A stretch of DNA of 64,000 nt from Aquipseudomonas alcaligenes MRY13-0052 (GTDB lineage Bacteria > Pseudomonadota > Gammaproteobacteria > Pseudomonadales > Pseudomonadaceae). Positions 20,053 to 28,593 of the stretch are shown here, in pieces. The position numbers and the translations under genes are program-made. The notes under the pieces are model-generated. The model worked only from the letters and a program-made list of their open reading frames with translations. It had not been told where the DNA came from and did no database searches. Location: NCBI GenBank assembly GCA_000474255.1, contig BATO01000030.1:1-64000 (forward strand), written 5' to 3'. Numbering within the stretch: position 1 is the first letter of the stretch; each line of letters starts with the position of its first letter.

Positions 20053-21348
20053 CTACCAGAGCGGTACCACGTAGCTGACGATCAGGCGGTTCTCGTCGAT
20101 GTCGCTGCCGAAGTTGGTGGAGCGCACGGTCGCGTTGCGCCATTTCACGCCGAGGTTCTTCAGCGGGCCGTCCTGGAAGACGTAGGCGATGTCGGTGTTG
20201 CGTTCCCATTCCTTGCCTTCGGGGCGACCGGCGCCCAGGTCGACGTTGTCGCCGGACAGGTAGCGGGTCATGAAGGTCAGGCCGGGAATGCCCATGGAGG
20301 CGAAGTTGTAGTCGTAGCGCGCCTGCCAGGATTTTTCGTCCTTGGCGGCGAAGTCGCCGATCTGCACGTAGTTGACCAGGTAAGGGTCGGTGCCGTTGAT
20401 GTAGGCGTAGCCGGTGTCGCCACTCATGCTCTGGTAGCCGAGGCCGAAGGCGTGGCCGCCCAGGGCATAGGTGAACATGGCGCCGAAGGCCTTGTTGTCG
20501 ACGTTGCTGTTGCCTTCGTCGGTGGAGCGGGCGTAGCGGATGTCGCTCTTCAGCGATTGCTTGTCACCCAGCGGCAGGGTGTGCAGCACGGTGAAGATGT
20601 GCTGCTTGTAGAACTCGTCCAGGTTGCCGTAGTTGTAGCCGGTGGAGAGGCTGTCGTTCCACTTGTAGGTGGCGCCGGCGAAGTTGAATTCGTCGCTGGT
20701 CTGGCCGCCGCGGAAGGTGATGCCACGGGCACCGCCGGCACCGGTGGAGGCCACGCGGCTGTTGGTGATGGTCATGTCCTCGTAGTCCGAGGAGTCGCGC
20801 TGGTTCACCTGCTTGAGCTGGCCGGCGTCGAGGGTCAGGCCGTCGATTTCCATCGAGTTGATGTGGCCGCCCTGGAAGGTCTGCGGCAGCAGGCGCGAGT
20901 CGTTGTACTGCACGGTGGGCAGCTTGGGCAGCAGGGTGCCGACCTTGAGCACGCTCTTGGAGGCGCGCAACTTGGCGGTCAGGCCCACTTCGCCATATTC
21001 GTCCTGGGCGCGGTTGGGCGCTTCGCGGTCGCGCTTGAGCAGGCCGGTGCCGGTGCGGTCGGGGCTGGAGTCGAGTTTGATGCCCAGCGCGCCGATGGCG
21101 TCGACGCCAACGCCGATGGTGCCTTCGGTGAAGCCGGATTCGTAGCGCAGCAGGAAGCCCTGGGCCCACTCCTCGGCCTTGGACTGGGCGGCGCCGTCCT
21201 GGCGGAAGTCACGGTTGAAGTAGAAGTTGCGCAGCTCGACGCTGGCCTTGCTGTCTTTCAGGAATTCGGCCTGGGCGAGGCCGGGCAGGGTGAGGCCGGT
21301 GCTGAGCGCTGCCAGGGCAATGGCGTGCGCGAGCGAGGTCTTGCTCAT
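20053..21348 (-). CDS. OprD-family outer-membrane porin, OpdQ-like
   Basis: A 431-residue beta-barrel porin. The ATG at 21348 is chosen because GAGGAG lies 9 bases upstream and a typical signal peptide follows (MSKTSLAHAIALAALSTGL, cleaved after AQA). The mature part starts EFLKDSKASVELRNFYFNRD, the OprD-family opening, and the chain ends in the outer-membrane sorting motif YVVPLW. OprD-family porins take up specific small nutrients such as amino acids or carboxylates; the substrate cannot be read from sequence. Synteny with P. aeruginosa suggests OpdQ. Confidence 0.92.
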   Translation of the reverse strand: MSKTSLAHAIALAALSTGLTLPGLAQAEFLKDSKASVELRNFYFNRDFRQDGAAQSKAEEWAQGFLLRYESGFTEGTIGVGVDAIGALGIKLDSSPDRTGTGLLKRDREAPNRAQDEYGEVGLTAKLRASKSVLKVGTLLPKLPTVQYNDSRLLPQTFQGGHINSMEIDGLTLDAGQLKQVNQRDSSDYEDMTITNSRVASTGAGGARGITFRGGQTSDEFNFAGATYKWNDSLSTGYNYGNLDEFYKQHIFTVLHTLPLGDKQSLKSDIRYARSTDEGNSNVDNKAFGAMFTYALGGHAFGLGYQSMSGDTGYAYINGTDPYLVNYVQIGDFAAKDEKSWQARYDYNFASMGIPGLTFMTRYLSGDNVDLGAGRPEGKEWERNTDIAYVFQDGPLKNLGVKWRNATVRSTNFGSDIDENRLIVSYVVPLW

Positions 21349-21453
21349 TGTTATTGTCTCCTCGTTGGGGTTTCGGGGCGGTTGGGCCGCCCCGTTGCAA
21401 CGAGTGGAATTAAGCATCTGGTAACAGAATCGTCATTTAGACATTGGTCGGCC

Positions 21454-22320
21454 TCACTGCACCCACTGCGGGTAGTAGCCGAGGCGGTCCTGCACGGCGG
21501 CGTCGTGGGCCGGCACCACGGTGAGGTTCGGTTGGGCCAGCAGCAGGTCGTGCACCCGTTGCAGCTGGGCACGGGTGCCGTCGCGGTCGTTGTCCACCAT
21601 CCGCCGGCTGACCCAGAACTTCTCGTGGGGCCCGGTGAAGCCTTCCAGGCGCCAGCTGGTATCGCCGGTGAAGAAGAAGCGCCGGCCGTCGTCGAGGGTG
21701 AGGAACAGACCCACCGAGCCTGGTGTGTGCCCGGTGAGCGGTACCAGCATCAGGCTGCCGTCGCCGAACAGGTCGAGGCTCTCGTCGAAGCCCATGTAGG
21801 GCTCGGGCAGGAACTCGAAGGGCTGCCAGAGGACCTTGTGGGCGAACTGGCTGGGCAGCACCGCTGGCGGCGTGGCGATGTGGCTGAACTCGATTTCCGC
21901 CCAGGGCGCCCAGACCGGCACCTCGGGGAAGTCGGCCAGGCCCGAGGCGTGGTCCCAGTGGGCGTGGGTGAGGAGGATGCGGTCGACGCGGATGCCGTCA
22001 CGGTCCAGTTGGTCCCGTGCGGGGGTGACGGTTTCGTACTTGAACAGCGGTTTGTCCCACCAGGGCATGTCGCCCTGGAACTGGGCGTCCACCTGGCGGC
22101 CGAGCCCGGTATCCAGCAGCAGGGTCGCGGCGTGGTGCTGGATGAGCACGGCGACGTGGTTGACCGCGACGGTCTGCGTCCACTGGCCGCCCTCCATGGT
22201 GAAGGCGTCGAGGGTTTCGGCGTGGGAGGTCTTCACCAGGGCGAAGCGCAGGCCCTGGGCGCTGGCGAAGGGGCTGGCGGCCAGCAGCAGGCTGGCGAGG
22301 AGGAGGGGGAGCAGGCGCAT
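21454..22320 (-). CDS. Secreted metallo-beta-lactamase-fold hydrolase
   Basis: A 288-residue exported protein. The start at 22320 gives a signal peptide (MRLLPLLLASLLLAASPFASA) and has AAGGA upstream. The metal-binding motif is THAHWDHASG (HxHxDH), with further ligands in LTGHTPGSVG, FFTGDTSW and VPAHDAAV. The overall fold resembles AHL lactonases and other MBL-fold hydrolases, but the substrate is unknown and it is predicted periplasmic. It sits 29 bases after the GST gene on the same strand and is probably co-transcribed with it. Confidence 0.88.
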   Translation of the reverse strand: MRLLPLLLASLLLAASPFASAQGLRFALVKTSHAETLDAFTMEGGQWTQTVAVNHVAVLIQHHAATLLLDTGLGRQVDAQFQGDMPWWDKPLFKYETVTPARDQLDRDGIRVDRILLTHAHWDHASGLADFPEVPVWAPWAEIEFSHIATPPAVLPSQFAHKVLWQPFEFLPEPYMGFDESLDLFGDGSLMLVPLTGHTPGSVGLFLTLDDGRRFFFTGDTSWRLEGFTGPHEKFWVSRRMVDNDRDGTRAQLQRVHDLLLAQPNLTVVPAHDAAVQDRLGYYPQWVQ

Positions 22321-22349
22321 GTGCGGCTTCCTTGCGATGGCGGAGAGGT

Positions 22350-22943
22350 TCAGAGGTGCGGCAGCTCGACATAGCCGGGCAGGGCGCGGATGCGATCGCA
22401 CCATTGGCGGAGGTGTGGGTAGGGGGTGAGGTCGAGCCCGCCTTCCCCGGCCATCGCCAGGTAGGGGTAGTGGGCGACATCGGCGACGCTGGGGGCCTCG
22501 CCTTCGGCCAGCCAGGCGTGCCGGCCCAGTTGCAGCTCCACCATCGCCAGCACCTGGCGCGCCTTGGCCTGGGTGGCTTCGAGGTCGCCGGGCCGGCCGA
22601 ACAGCTTCATCACCCGCGCGGCGGCCGGGCCGTGGTGCAACTCGTTGGCGGCGTAGCTCAGCCAGCTGGCGATGCGGCCCTGCTGCAGGGCATCGTCGGG
22701 CAGCCATTGCGGCGCATAACGGCGTGCCAGGTAGACGAGGATGGCTTGTGAGTCCGCCAGCCTATTGCCTTGGTCCACCAGCAGCGGAACCTGACCCCGT
22801 GGGTTGATGGCGAGGAATGCCGGTTGCTTCTGTTCGCCGGTGGCCAGGTTGACCGTGATGATCTCGGCGCGCTGGCCGGTCAGGCCGAGGAACAGGCGCA
22901 CCTTGTAGCAGTTGCCGGAGAGGGGGAAGTCGTGGAGCTGCAT
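22350..22943 (-). CDS. Glutathione S-transferase
   Basis: A 197-residue cytosolic GST. The N-terminal thioredoxin-like domain begins MQLHDFPLSGNCYKVRLFLG and has the cis-proline NPRGQVPLLVDQG and the glutathione-contact DSQAILVYLARRY. The C-terminal helical domain includes SVADVAHYPYLAMAGEGGLDL, a GST N-capping-type motif. The ATG at 22943 is chosen by homology; longer in-frame versions run into the tetR gene. It diverges from tetR across a palindromic operator, which points to inducible detoxification. Confidence 0.93.
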   Translation of the reverse strand: MQLHDFPLSGNCYKVRLFLGLTGQRAEIITVNLATGEQKQPAFLAINPRGQVPLLVDQGNRLADSQAILVYLARRYAPQWLPDDALQQGRIASWLSYAANELHHGPAAARVMKLFGRPGDLEATQAKARQVLAMVELQLGRHAWLAEGEAPSVADVAHYPYLAMAGEGGLDLTPYPHLRQWCDRIRALPGYVELPHL

Positions 22944-22982
22944 GGTGGTGATCCCTGTGGTCGTTGTGCGGCTGGATATTAG

Positions 22983-22996
22983 ACAGACAGGTCTGT
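22983..22996. promoter_or_regulatory. Palindromic TetR-type operator
   Basis: ACAGAC-AG-GTCTGT, a perfect 6+6 inverted repeat within an A/T-rich flank (ATATTAG...ATATTTC), lies in the 156-base gap between the divergent GST and tetR genes. Its location and symmetry fit an operator bound by the adjacent TetR-family repressor. Confidence 0.7.
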
Positions 22997-23099
22997 ATAT
23001 TTCAAGCGCCAACTCCACCCCGTTGCCAGAAGGCAGCAGTGGTGCGGGTTTGAGCCGGTGCGGGCGGATGCGCATAATGCGCCGGTCAGGAGGTTCCAC

Positions 23100-23681
23100 A
23101 TGGCTTCGAGCAAACGCGATCAGTTGATCGACACCGCCATCGCGCTGTTCTACCGCGATGGTTTCCACGCCACCGGCATCGATCGCATCCTCGCCGAGTC
23201 CGGCGTGGCGAAGATGACGCTGTACAAGCATTTCAAGTCCAAGGACGAGCTGATCGAGGCGGCCCTGCGCCAGCGCCTGGAACCCAGTCGCCAGATGATG
23301 GCCTGGGCGCTGGAGAACCTGGCGCCGAGGGCGGCGATCCTTGCCGTCTTCGATGGCCTGCACCAGTTGCTGCATGGCAAGGAGTTCTTCGGTTGCGCCT
23401 TCGTCAACGCCGCCGCCGAGTTCCATGACCGCGAGCACCCGATCCACCGCGTCGCCGCCCTCCACAAGGCCAACGCCCAGCTGCATTTCCGCAGCGCCCT
23501 CGAACGCCTGGGGGTCGCCGAACCCGAGCGCCTGGCGCGGCAGTTGCAGTACCTGATGGAAGGGGCGATCGCCATGGCCCATGTGCAGGGCCCGGCCGAG
23601 CAGGCACGGGAGGCCAGGGATGCCGCAGCGGTGCTGTTGGGCGCGGCGGGTGTCGCCACGTCGGACGCGACGAACGTCTGA
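23100..23681 (+). CDS. TetR-family transcriptional regulator
   Basis: A 193-residue repressor. The N-terminal TetR helix-turn-helix reads LIDTAIALFYRDGFHATGIDRILAESGVAKMTLYKHFKSKDELI. The ATG at 23100 is fixed by an AGGAGG 6 bases upstream. The ligand domain ends in a hydrophobic helix (LQYLMEGAIAMAHVQG). It diverges from the GST-metallohydrolase pair and probably represses it and itself through the 22983-22996 palindrome. Confidence 0.92.
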   Translation: MASSKRDQLIDTAIALFYRDGFHATGIDRILAESGVAKMTLYKHFKSKDELIEAALRQRLEPSRQMMAWALENLAPRAAILAVFDGLHQLLHGKEFFGCAFVNAAAEFHDREHPIHRVAALHKANAQLHFRSALERLGVAEPERLARQLQYLMEGAIAMAHVQGPAEQAREARDAAAVLLGAAGVATSDATNV

Positions 23682-23789
23682 CGTCAATATCGGTCACTGC
23701 CGTCCATCGGCTGCGAACGGATTCGTTCTCAAGGTTTTCCCGGGGCTGCCGTCAAATCGGTGTACATCCGATTCTCCGGGACCGCCACT

Positions 23790-24950
23790 ATGAAGACCCT
23801 CGATTCCCTGGCTTCCGCAACCACGCGCCCGAGTTATCTGAACAAGATCGACAGCGCGACCCGTAACGCCACCAATGCGCAGAACGTGTTGGCCAACCGT
23901 GTTGCCCAGCGCCTGGGCATCGAGCCCGGCAGCCTGGCCGGCAAGACCCAGGATGACTACACGCCCGACAAGGTGGCCGGGCGCATCCTCGACTTCGTTG
24001 GCGGGCGCATCAAGGCCGAAGCGGCCAATGGTGCCGACACCGAGAAGCTGCAGAAGATGCTCGACCAGGCCCGCGAAGGCGTGGAGAAGGGCTTCGCCGA
24101 GGCGAAGAAGATCCTCCAGGGCCTGGGTGTGCTCGGCGGCAAGATCGCCAGTGACATCGAAGACACCTTCGGCAAGATCCAGGATGGCTTGAACAACCTG
24201 GCCAGCTCCCTGGGCCTGGATGGCAACACGCCGAGCACCGGCACTTCCGGCAGCACCAGTGTCAGCAGCTCCACCCAGAGCTTCTCCGCGCGTTCCTCGA
24301 CCTTCGACATGGAGGTGACCACCAAGGAAGGCGACAAGGTGAAGATCTCCATCGCCCAGGCCTCGGCCGACTGGTCGAAGACCTCTTCGACGAGCGCCGA
24401 CAAGGACGGCAAGAGCACCTCGGGCACCCGTTCCGAGTCCGGCAGCATGCAGATCGGCGGCTGGAAGGTGCAGGTGGATGGCGACCTCAACGACGAGGAG
24501 AGGGCCGCGCTCAGCGACCTGCTCGACCAGGTGCAGGATGTCTCCAGCAAGTTCTACTCCGGTGACCTCAACGGCGCCTTCGACCGCGCGCTGGCCCTGA
24601 ACATGAACGGCGATCAGCTGGCTTCCATGTCGCTCAACCTCACCCAGACCAGGGTCAAGGCCACCAGCACCTACGGCTCCGTGGCCCAGGAAGGCGGCCA
24701 ACCGGCCAGCGCGGTGAACACCTCGCTGCAGGACTACGCGAAGGGCATGCTGGAAGCGCTGAAGAACGCCGCCAAGCTCTCCGACGACCCGAAAGGCACG
24801 CTGCAGGACCTGCTCAACGGCGGTTTCTCGCTCAACGAGCGCCTCAGCGACAACCAGCTGGACAAGGCCCAGGCGTTCAACAGCAAGCTGCTGGACGGGC
24901 TGCAGAACCTGCTGCCGGCCGCCGCCAAGGACGACTCGGCCAAGGCCTGA
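23790..24950 (+). CDS. DUF5610-type serine/threonine-rich protein
   Basis: A 386-residue protein of unknown function, placed in the DUF5610 group from memory. There is no signal peptide. Residues about 15-140 are helical and contain DDYTPDKVAGRILDFVGGRI. A low-complexity Ser/Thr/Gly linker (about 145-175) leads to a middle domain (FDMEVTTKEGDKVKISIAQAS) and a helical C-terminus. The repeated Asn-Gln starts, Ser/Thr linker and lack of cysteine resemble secreted or surface-structure proteins, but no secretion gene is nearby. It ends 46 bases before the glutaredoxin-like gene. Confidence 0.8.
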   Translation: MKTLDSLASATTRPSYLNKIDSATRNATNAQNVLANRVAQRLGIEPGSLAGKTQDDYTPDKVAGRILDFVGGRIKAEAANGADTEKLQKMLDQAREGVEKGFAEAKKILQGLGVLGGKIASDIEDTFGKIQDGLNNLASSLGLDGNTPSTGTSGSTSVSSSTQSFSARSSTFDMEVTTKEGDKVKISIAQASADWSKTSSTSADKDGKSTSGTRSESGSMQIGGWKVQVDGDLNDEERAALSDLLDQVQDVSSKFYSGDLNGAFDRALALNMNGDQLASMSLNLTQTRVKATSTYGSVAQEGGQPASAVNTSLQDYAKGMLEALKNAAKLSDDPKGTLQDLLNGGFSLNERLSDNQLDKAQAFNSKLLDGLQNLLPAAAKDDSAKA

Positions 24951-24996
24951 GGCATGCTAGAATTCGCGCCTTTCCTGATTGGCGAGGCGCGTGGCG

Positions 24997-25236
24997 ATGC
25001 TCCCCGAATGCAGCCTGTTCGGCACCCTGGGTTGCCATCTCTGTGAAGTGGCGGAGGGCGTGCTGATGCCCTTCGTCGAGCATGGCCTGATGGTCGAGTT
25101 GATGGACATCGCCGACCGCGAGGAATGGATGGACGACTACGCCCTGCGCATTCCCGTGTTGCGTCGCTGCGACACCGGTGCGGAACTGGACTGGCCTTTC
25201 GACGCGGCCAAGGTCGCCGCCTTCCTCGAACGCTGA
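24997..25236 (+). CDS. Glutaredoxin-like protein (DUF836)
   Basis: A 79-residue thioredoxin-fold protein with a redox-type GCHLC motif near residue 11, and a cis-proline segment RIPVLRRCDTGAELDWPFD. The ATG at 24997 has GAGG 9 bases upstream; TTG (24979) and GTG (24991) in frame are less likely. It probably reduces a disulphide or mixed disulphide in the cytoplasm. It is likely co-transcribed with the DUF5610 gene. Confidence 0.85.
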   Translation: MLPECSLFGTLGCHLCEVAEGVLMPFVEHGLMVELMDIADREEWMDDYALRIPVLRRCDTGAELDWPFDAAKVAAFLER

Positions 25237-25366
25237 CCGCCGGTCGGCCGCTTCCCCTCTCCGTATCTTCTCTCTGCACGTCACGGCAGCCTGTGGCGAC
25301 TGCCTTTGCGCCGATCAATCCCCCTTTTGCGGAACGGATTGTCGATTTAAAGCAACAGTGAATACC

Positions 25367-25394
25367 TTGCCAAATGTTTCGTCGCTCGTATGAT
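25367..25394 (+). promoter_or_regulatory. Promoter of the marR-efflux operon
   Basis: TTGCCA (25367-25372) and TATGAT (25389-25394) are separated by 16 bases, a plausible sigma-70 promoter that would start transcription near 25401. Confidence 0.65.
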
Positions 25395-25408
25395 TGCCCA
25401 GTCAGTTA

Positions 25409-25420
25409 CTGCCTAGGCAG
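25409..25420. promoter_or_regulatory. Palindromic MarR-type operator
   Basis: CTGCCTAGGCAG is a perfect 12-bp palindrome lying just downstream of the predicted transcription start and 10 bases before the marR ATG. A repressor bound here would block its own operon, consistent with autoregulation by the MarR protein. Confidence 0.7.
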
Positions 25421-25430
25421 ATATTAGCCA

Positions 25431-25907
25431 ATGAAGCACTACAGCCCCGCCGACTACCCCTTCACCGGCTCCGTCGGCCAGTACATCGGGCGCTCCGCCA
25501 TGCTCAAGGACCGCCTGCTCGATCGCTACCTGGCGCCCCTGGACATCACCTCCGCGCAGTTCAAGGTGCTGATGTTCATCTACATGGACCGCGCCAACAC
25601 TCCGGCCGACCTGTGCCGCGAGCTCTCGGTGGACAGTGGCTCCATGACCCGCATGCTCGACCGCCTGGAGAAGAAGGGCCTGCTGCTGCGCAAGCCCTGC
25701 CCGGAGGACCGTCGCAGCGTGCGCCTGGCCCTCAGCGAAGACGGCCTGCGCATCAGCCGGCAGATGCCGGAGATCGTCGCCGACGCCATGAACGAACTCA
25801 CCAGCCCGCTGACCACCGAGGAACTCCGGACCCTGGTGGGCCTGCTGGGCAAGATCCTGCAAGGGCGCGACCCGTGCGCGCCGATCGGAGCCACTAACAA
25901 TGAGTGA
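25431..25907 (+). CDS. MarR-family repressor of the efflux operon
   Basis: A 158-residue winged-helix regulator. The DNA-binding part is TPADLCRELSVDSGSMTRMLDRLEKKGLLLRKPCPEDRRSVRLALSEDG, with the typical MarR wing. It is like EmrR/MprA, which controls emrAB in E. coli. It overlaps the next gene by 8 bases, so it is translated as part of the operon it presumably represses and releases on binding phenolic or hydrophobic compounds. Confidence 0.93.
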   Translation: MKHYSPADYPFTGSVGQYIGRSAMLKDRLLDRYLAPLDITSAQFKVLMFIYMDRANTPADLCRELSVDSGSMTRMLDRLEKKGLLLRKPCPEDRRSVRLALSEDGLRISRQMPEIVADAMNELTSPLTTEELRTLVGLLGKILQGRDPCAPIGATNNE

Positions 25908-27381
25908 ATTCAGCCGCACAGCACGCCTGGGGCGTAGCGCCCTGGTGCTCGGTGCCGCCCTGGCCCTGGCCGCCTGCGCCAGCTCCAGCGGCCTGGAGCC
26001 CGAGGGCAAGGCCCTGGATGCCGCAGCCCTGCAGGCCGGGCGCAGCCTCGCGGGTACCCCGTTGAGCGCCGCCGCCTGGCCGCGCCAGGACTGGTGGAAG
26101 CAGCTGGGCGATGCCCAGCTCGATGCCATGGTGGAGGAAGCCCTGGCTGGCTCGCCGGACCTGCAGGTGGCCAGCGCCCGCACCCGCAAGGCCCTGGCCG
26201 AAGCCCAGGCGCAGGACGCCGCGCGCATGCCCAGCGTCAATGCCAGCGCCAGCTATTCCGGTGCCCGAGCGCCGGAGAGCGTGGTGCCCGCGCCCATTGG
26301 CGGCAGCTATGCCGCGGTGAAGTACCTGTCCCTCGGTTTCAGTTACGACCTCGATCTCTGGGGCGGCAAGCGTGCCGCCTGGGAAGCCGCGCTCGGCCAG
26401 GCCCGCGCCGCCGAGGTGGACCAGCAGGCCGCGCGCCTGAACCTGTCCGCCAGTGTCGCCCGCGCCTACAGCCAGCTCGCCTATGCCTTCGTCGCCCGTG
26501 ACCTGGCGGAAGAAGAGTTGAAGCGCTCCGAACACCTCTACAGCCTCAGCAAGCAGCGCCTGGCCGCCGGCCTGGACAGCAAGGTGCAGCTGCAACAGAG
26601 CGAGGCCCAGCAGGCCGCCGCGCGCCAGCAACTGCTGGCCGCCGAGCAGCAGATCGACAGCGATCGCATCACCCTCGCCGTGTTGCTGGGGCAGGGCCCC
26701 GATCGTGGCCAGCGCATCCAGCGCCCCGTGGTGCTGCAGCCCACCGCCCTGGCGCTGCCGTCGAACCTGCCGGCCGAACTGCTCGGCCGCCGCCCGGACG
26801 TGATCGCCGCGCGCTGGCGCGTCGAAGCGGCGAGCAAGGGCATCGACTCGGCCAAGACCGGCTTCTATCCCAACCTCAACCTCAGTGCCATGGTCGGCCT
26901 CGCCGCCCTGAGCAGCGGCGACCTGTTCCAGGGCGACAGCCGCTTCTACCAGGTGGCGCCGGCCATCTCCCTGCCGGTGTTCGATGGCGGCCGTCTGCGC
27001 GCCAACCTGGCCGGCGTGGACGCCGACTACGACCTGGCCGTGGCCCAGTACAACAAGACCCTGGTGGGCGCCCTCGGCGAGGTCAGCGACGACCTCAGCC
27101 AGCTGCGCTCCCTGGCGCAGCAGATCGAGGTGCAGCGCCAGGCCCGTGACATCGCCAAATCCAACTACGACCTCGCCATGCGTCGCTACGGCGAAGGCAT
27201 CGGCAACTACCTGGACGCCCTCAGCGTCGAGCAGCAACTGCTGGTCACCGAACGCCAGCTGGCCAGCCTGGACGTCCAGCAGATCGACACCTCCGTGCGC
27301 CTGGTGCAGGCCCTCGGCGGTGGCTTCCAACCCGAACAGACTCCGCTCGCCCAGGGCGCCCGCCCGGCCGCCACTGAATGA
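25900..27381 (+). CDS. NodT-type outer-membrane efflux lipoprotein
   Basis: A 493-residue TolC-like channel of the RND/MFS outer-membrane factor family. A lipobox (LALAACAS) ends the signal sequence, so the mature protein is a lipoprotein. Two OEP repeats follow, with the typical RPDVIAARWRVEAASKGIDSAKTGFYPNL in the second. It is related to OpmG-type proteins, judging by its MarR-OMF-EmrA-EmrB operon. It provides the outer-membrane exit duct for EmrAB. Confidence 0.93.
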   Translation: MSEFSRTARLGRSALVLGAALALAACASSSGLEPEGKALDAAALQAGRSLAGTPLSAAAWPRQDWWKQLGDAQLDAMVEEALAGSPDLQVASARTRKALAEAQAQDAARMPSVNASASYSGARAPESVVPAPIGGSYAAVKYLSLGFSYDLDLWGGKRAAWEAALGQARAAEVDQQAARLNLSASVARAYSQLAYAFVARDLAEEELKRSEHLYSLSKQRLAAGLDSKVQLQQSEAQQAAARQQLLAAEQQIDSDRITLAVLLGQGPDRGQRIQRPVVLQPTALALPSNLPAELLGRRPDVIAARWRVEAASKGIDSAKTGFYPNLNLSAMVGLAALSSGDLFQGDSRFYQVAPAISLPVFDGGRLRANLAGVDADYDLAVAQYNKTLVGALGEVSDDLSQLRSLAQQIEVQRQARDIAKSNYDLAMRRYGEGIGNYLDALSVEQQLLVTERQLASLDVQQIDTSVRLVQALGGGFQPEQTPLAQGARPAATE

Positions 27382-27395
27382 ACGAGGCACAGACC

Positions 27396-28583
27396 ATGAC
27401 CACCCAGACTTCGGAAACCGCCGTCCAAGGCAACCCCAAGCGCAAGCGGATGCTGCTCATCCTGCTTGCCGTGATCCTCATCCTCGCCGCCCTCAGCTTC
27501 GCCTGGGAGCAGCTCTTCGGCCGCTGGAGCGAGCACACCGACGACGCCTACATCGGCGGCAACGTAGTGCAGATCACCCCGCAGACCGTGGGTACCGTGA
27601 CCAGCATCGGCGCCGATGACGGCGACCTGGTGCACGAAGGCCAGGTGCTGGTGCGCTTCGACCCCAGCGATGCGGAGATCGGCCTGCAGCAGGCCGAAGC
27701 CAACCTGGCGCGCACCGTGCGCCAGGTGCGCGGCCTGTACAACAGCGTGGACGGCTACAAGGCCGAGGTGGCGGCGAAGAAGGTCGCCCTGGAGAAGGCC
27801 CGTGCCGACTTCGCCCGCCGTCGCAACCTGGCCAAGGATGGTGCGATCTCCCAGGAGGAACTGGCCCACGCCCGTGACGCCCTGGACTCCGCGCAAAGCT
27901 CCCTGACCAGCTCCGAGCAGCAGCTCAACAGCAGCCGTGCCCTGGTGGACGACACCGTGATCGCCTCCCACCCGGATGTGAAGGCTGCCGCCGCGACCCT
28001 GCGCCAGGCCTACCTGGAAGACGCCCGCGCCACCCTGGTTGCCCCGGTCACCGGTTATGTCGCCAAGCGCACCGTGCAGCTGGGCCAGCGCGTGCAGCCC
28101 GGCACCGCGCTGATGGCGGTCATCCCCCTGGACCAGGTGTGGATCGACGCCAACTTCAAGGAAACCCAGTTGAAGAACATGCGCATCGGTCAGCCGGTGG
28201 AGATCGAGTCCGATCTCTACGGCGGCGACGTGAAGTACAGCGGCACCGTGGACAGCCTCGGCGTCGGTACCGGCAGCGCCTTCTCCCTGCTGCCGGCGCA
28301 GAACGCCACCGGCAACTGGATCAAGATCGTCCAGCGCGTGCCGGTGCGCGTCCGCATCAACCCGGAGCAGCTCAAGGAGCACCCGCTGCGCATCGGCCTG
28401 TCGATGAGTGTCAAGGTCGACCTGCACGACCAGAGTGGCCCGTCCCTGGCCCAGCAGGCACCGAAGAAGCCGCTGTTCGCTACCGACGTCTACCAGCGCC
28501 AGCTGGCGGAAGCCGACCAGTTGATCGAGCAGCTGATCCACGCCAACGGCCCGGACGCCACCCACAAGACCGCGCAGCGCTGA
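27396..28583 (+). CDS. emrA: EmrA-type membrane fusion protein
   Basis: A 395-residue periplasmic adaptor. One N-terminal TM segment (MLLILLAVILILAALSFAW) is followed by the biotinyl-lipoyl half RWSEHTDDAYIGGNVVQITPQ, a long coiled-coil hairpin (about residues 100-205), the second lipoyl half APVTGYVAKRTVQLGQRVQPG and a beta-barrel domain. The ATG at 27396 has GAGG 8 bases upstream; an ATG at 27378 that overlaps the previous stop is the alternative. It links the inner-membrane pump to the outer-membrane factor. Confidence 0.95.
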   Translation: MTTQTSETAVQGNPKRKRMLLILLAVILILAALSFAWEQLFGRWSEHTDDAYIGGNVVQITPQTVGTVTSIGADDGDLVHEGQVLVRFDPSDAEIGLQQAEANLARTVRQVRGLYNSVDGYKAEVAAKKVALEKARADFARRRNLAKDGAISQEELAHARDALDSAQSSLTSSEQQLNSSRALVDDTVIASHPDVKAAAATLRQAYLEDARATLVAPVTGYVAKRTVQLGQRVQPGTALMAVIPLDQVWIDANFKETQLKNMRIGQPVEIESDLYGGDVKYSGTVDSLGVGTGSAFSLLPAQNATGNWIKIVQRVPVRVRINPEQLKEHPLRIGLSMSVKVDLHDQSGPSLAQQAPKKPLFATDVYQRQLAEADQLIEQLIHANGPDATHKTAQR

Positions 28584-28593
28584 GACGGCGACC

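Noticed and set aside
20002-22374. 790-codon plus-strand frame over the porin and metallo-hydrolase genes
   Set aside because: It runs antisense to two well-supported genes and has Val/Gly/Ala-rich shadow composition.
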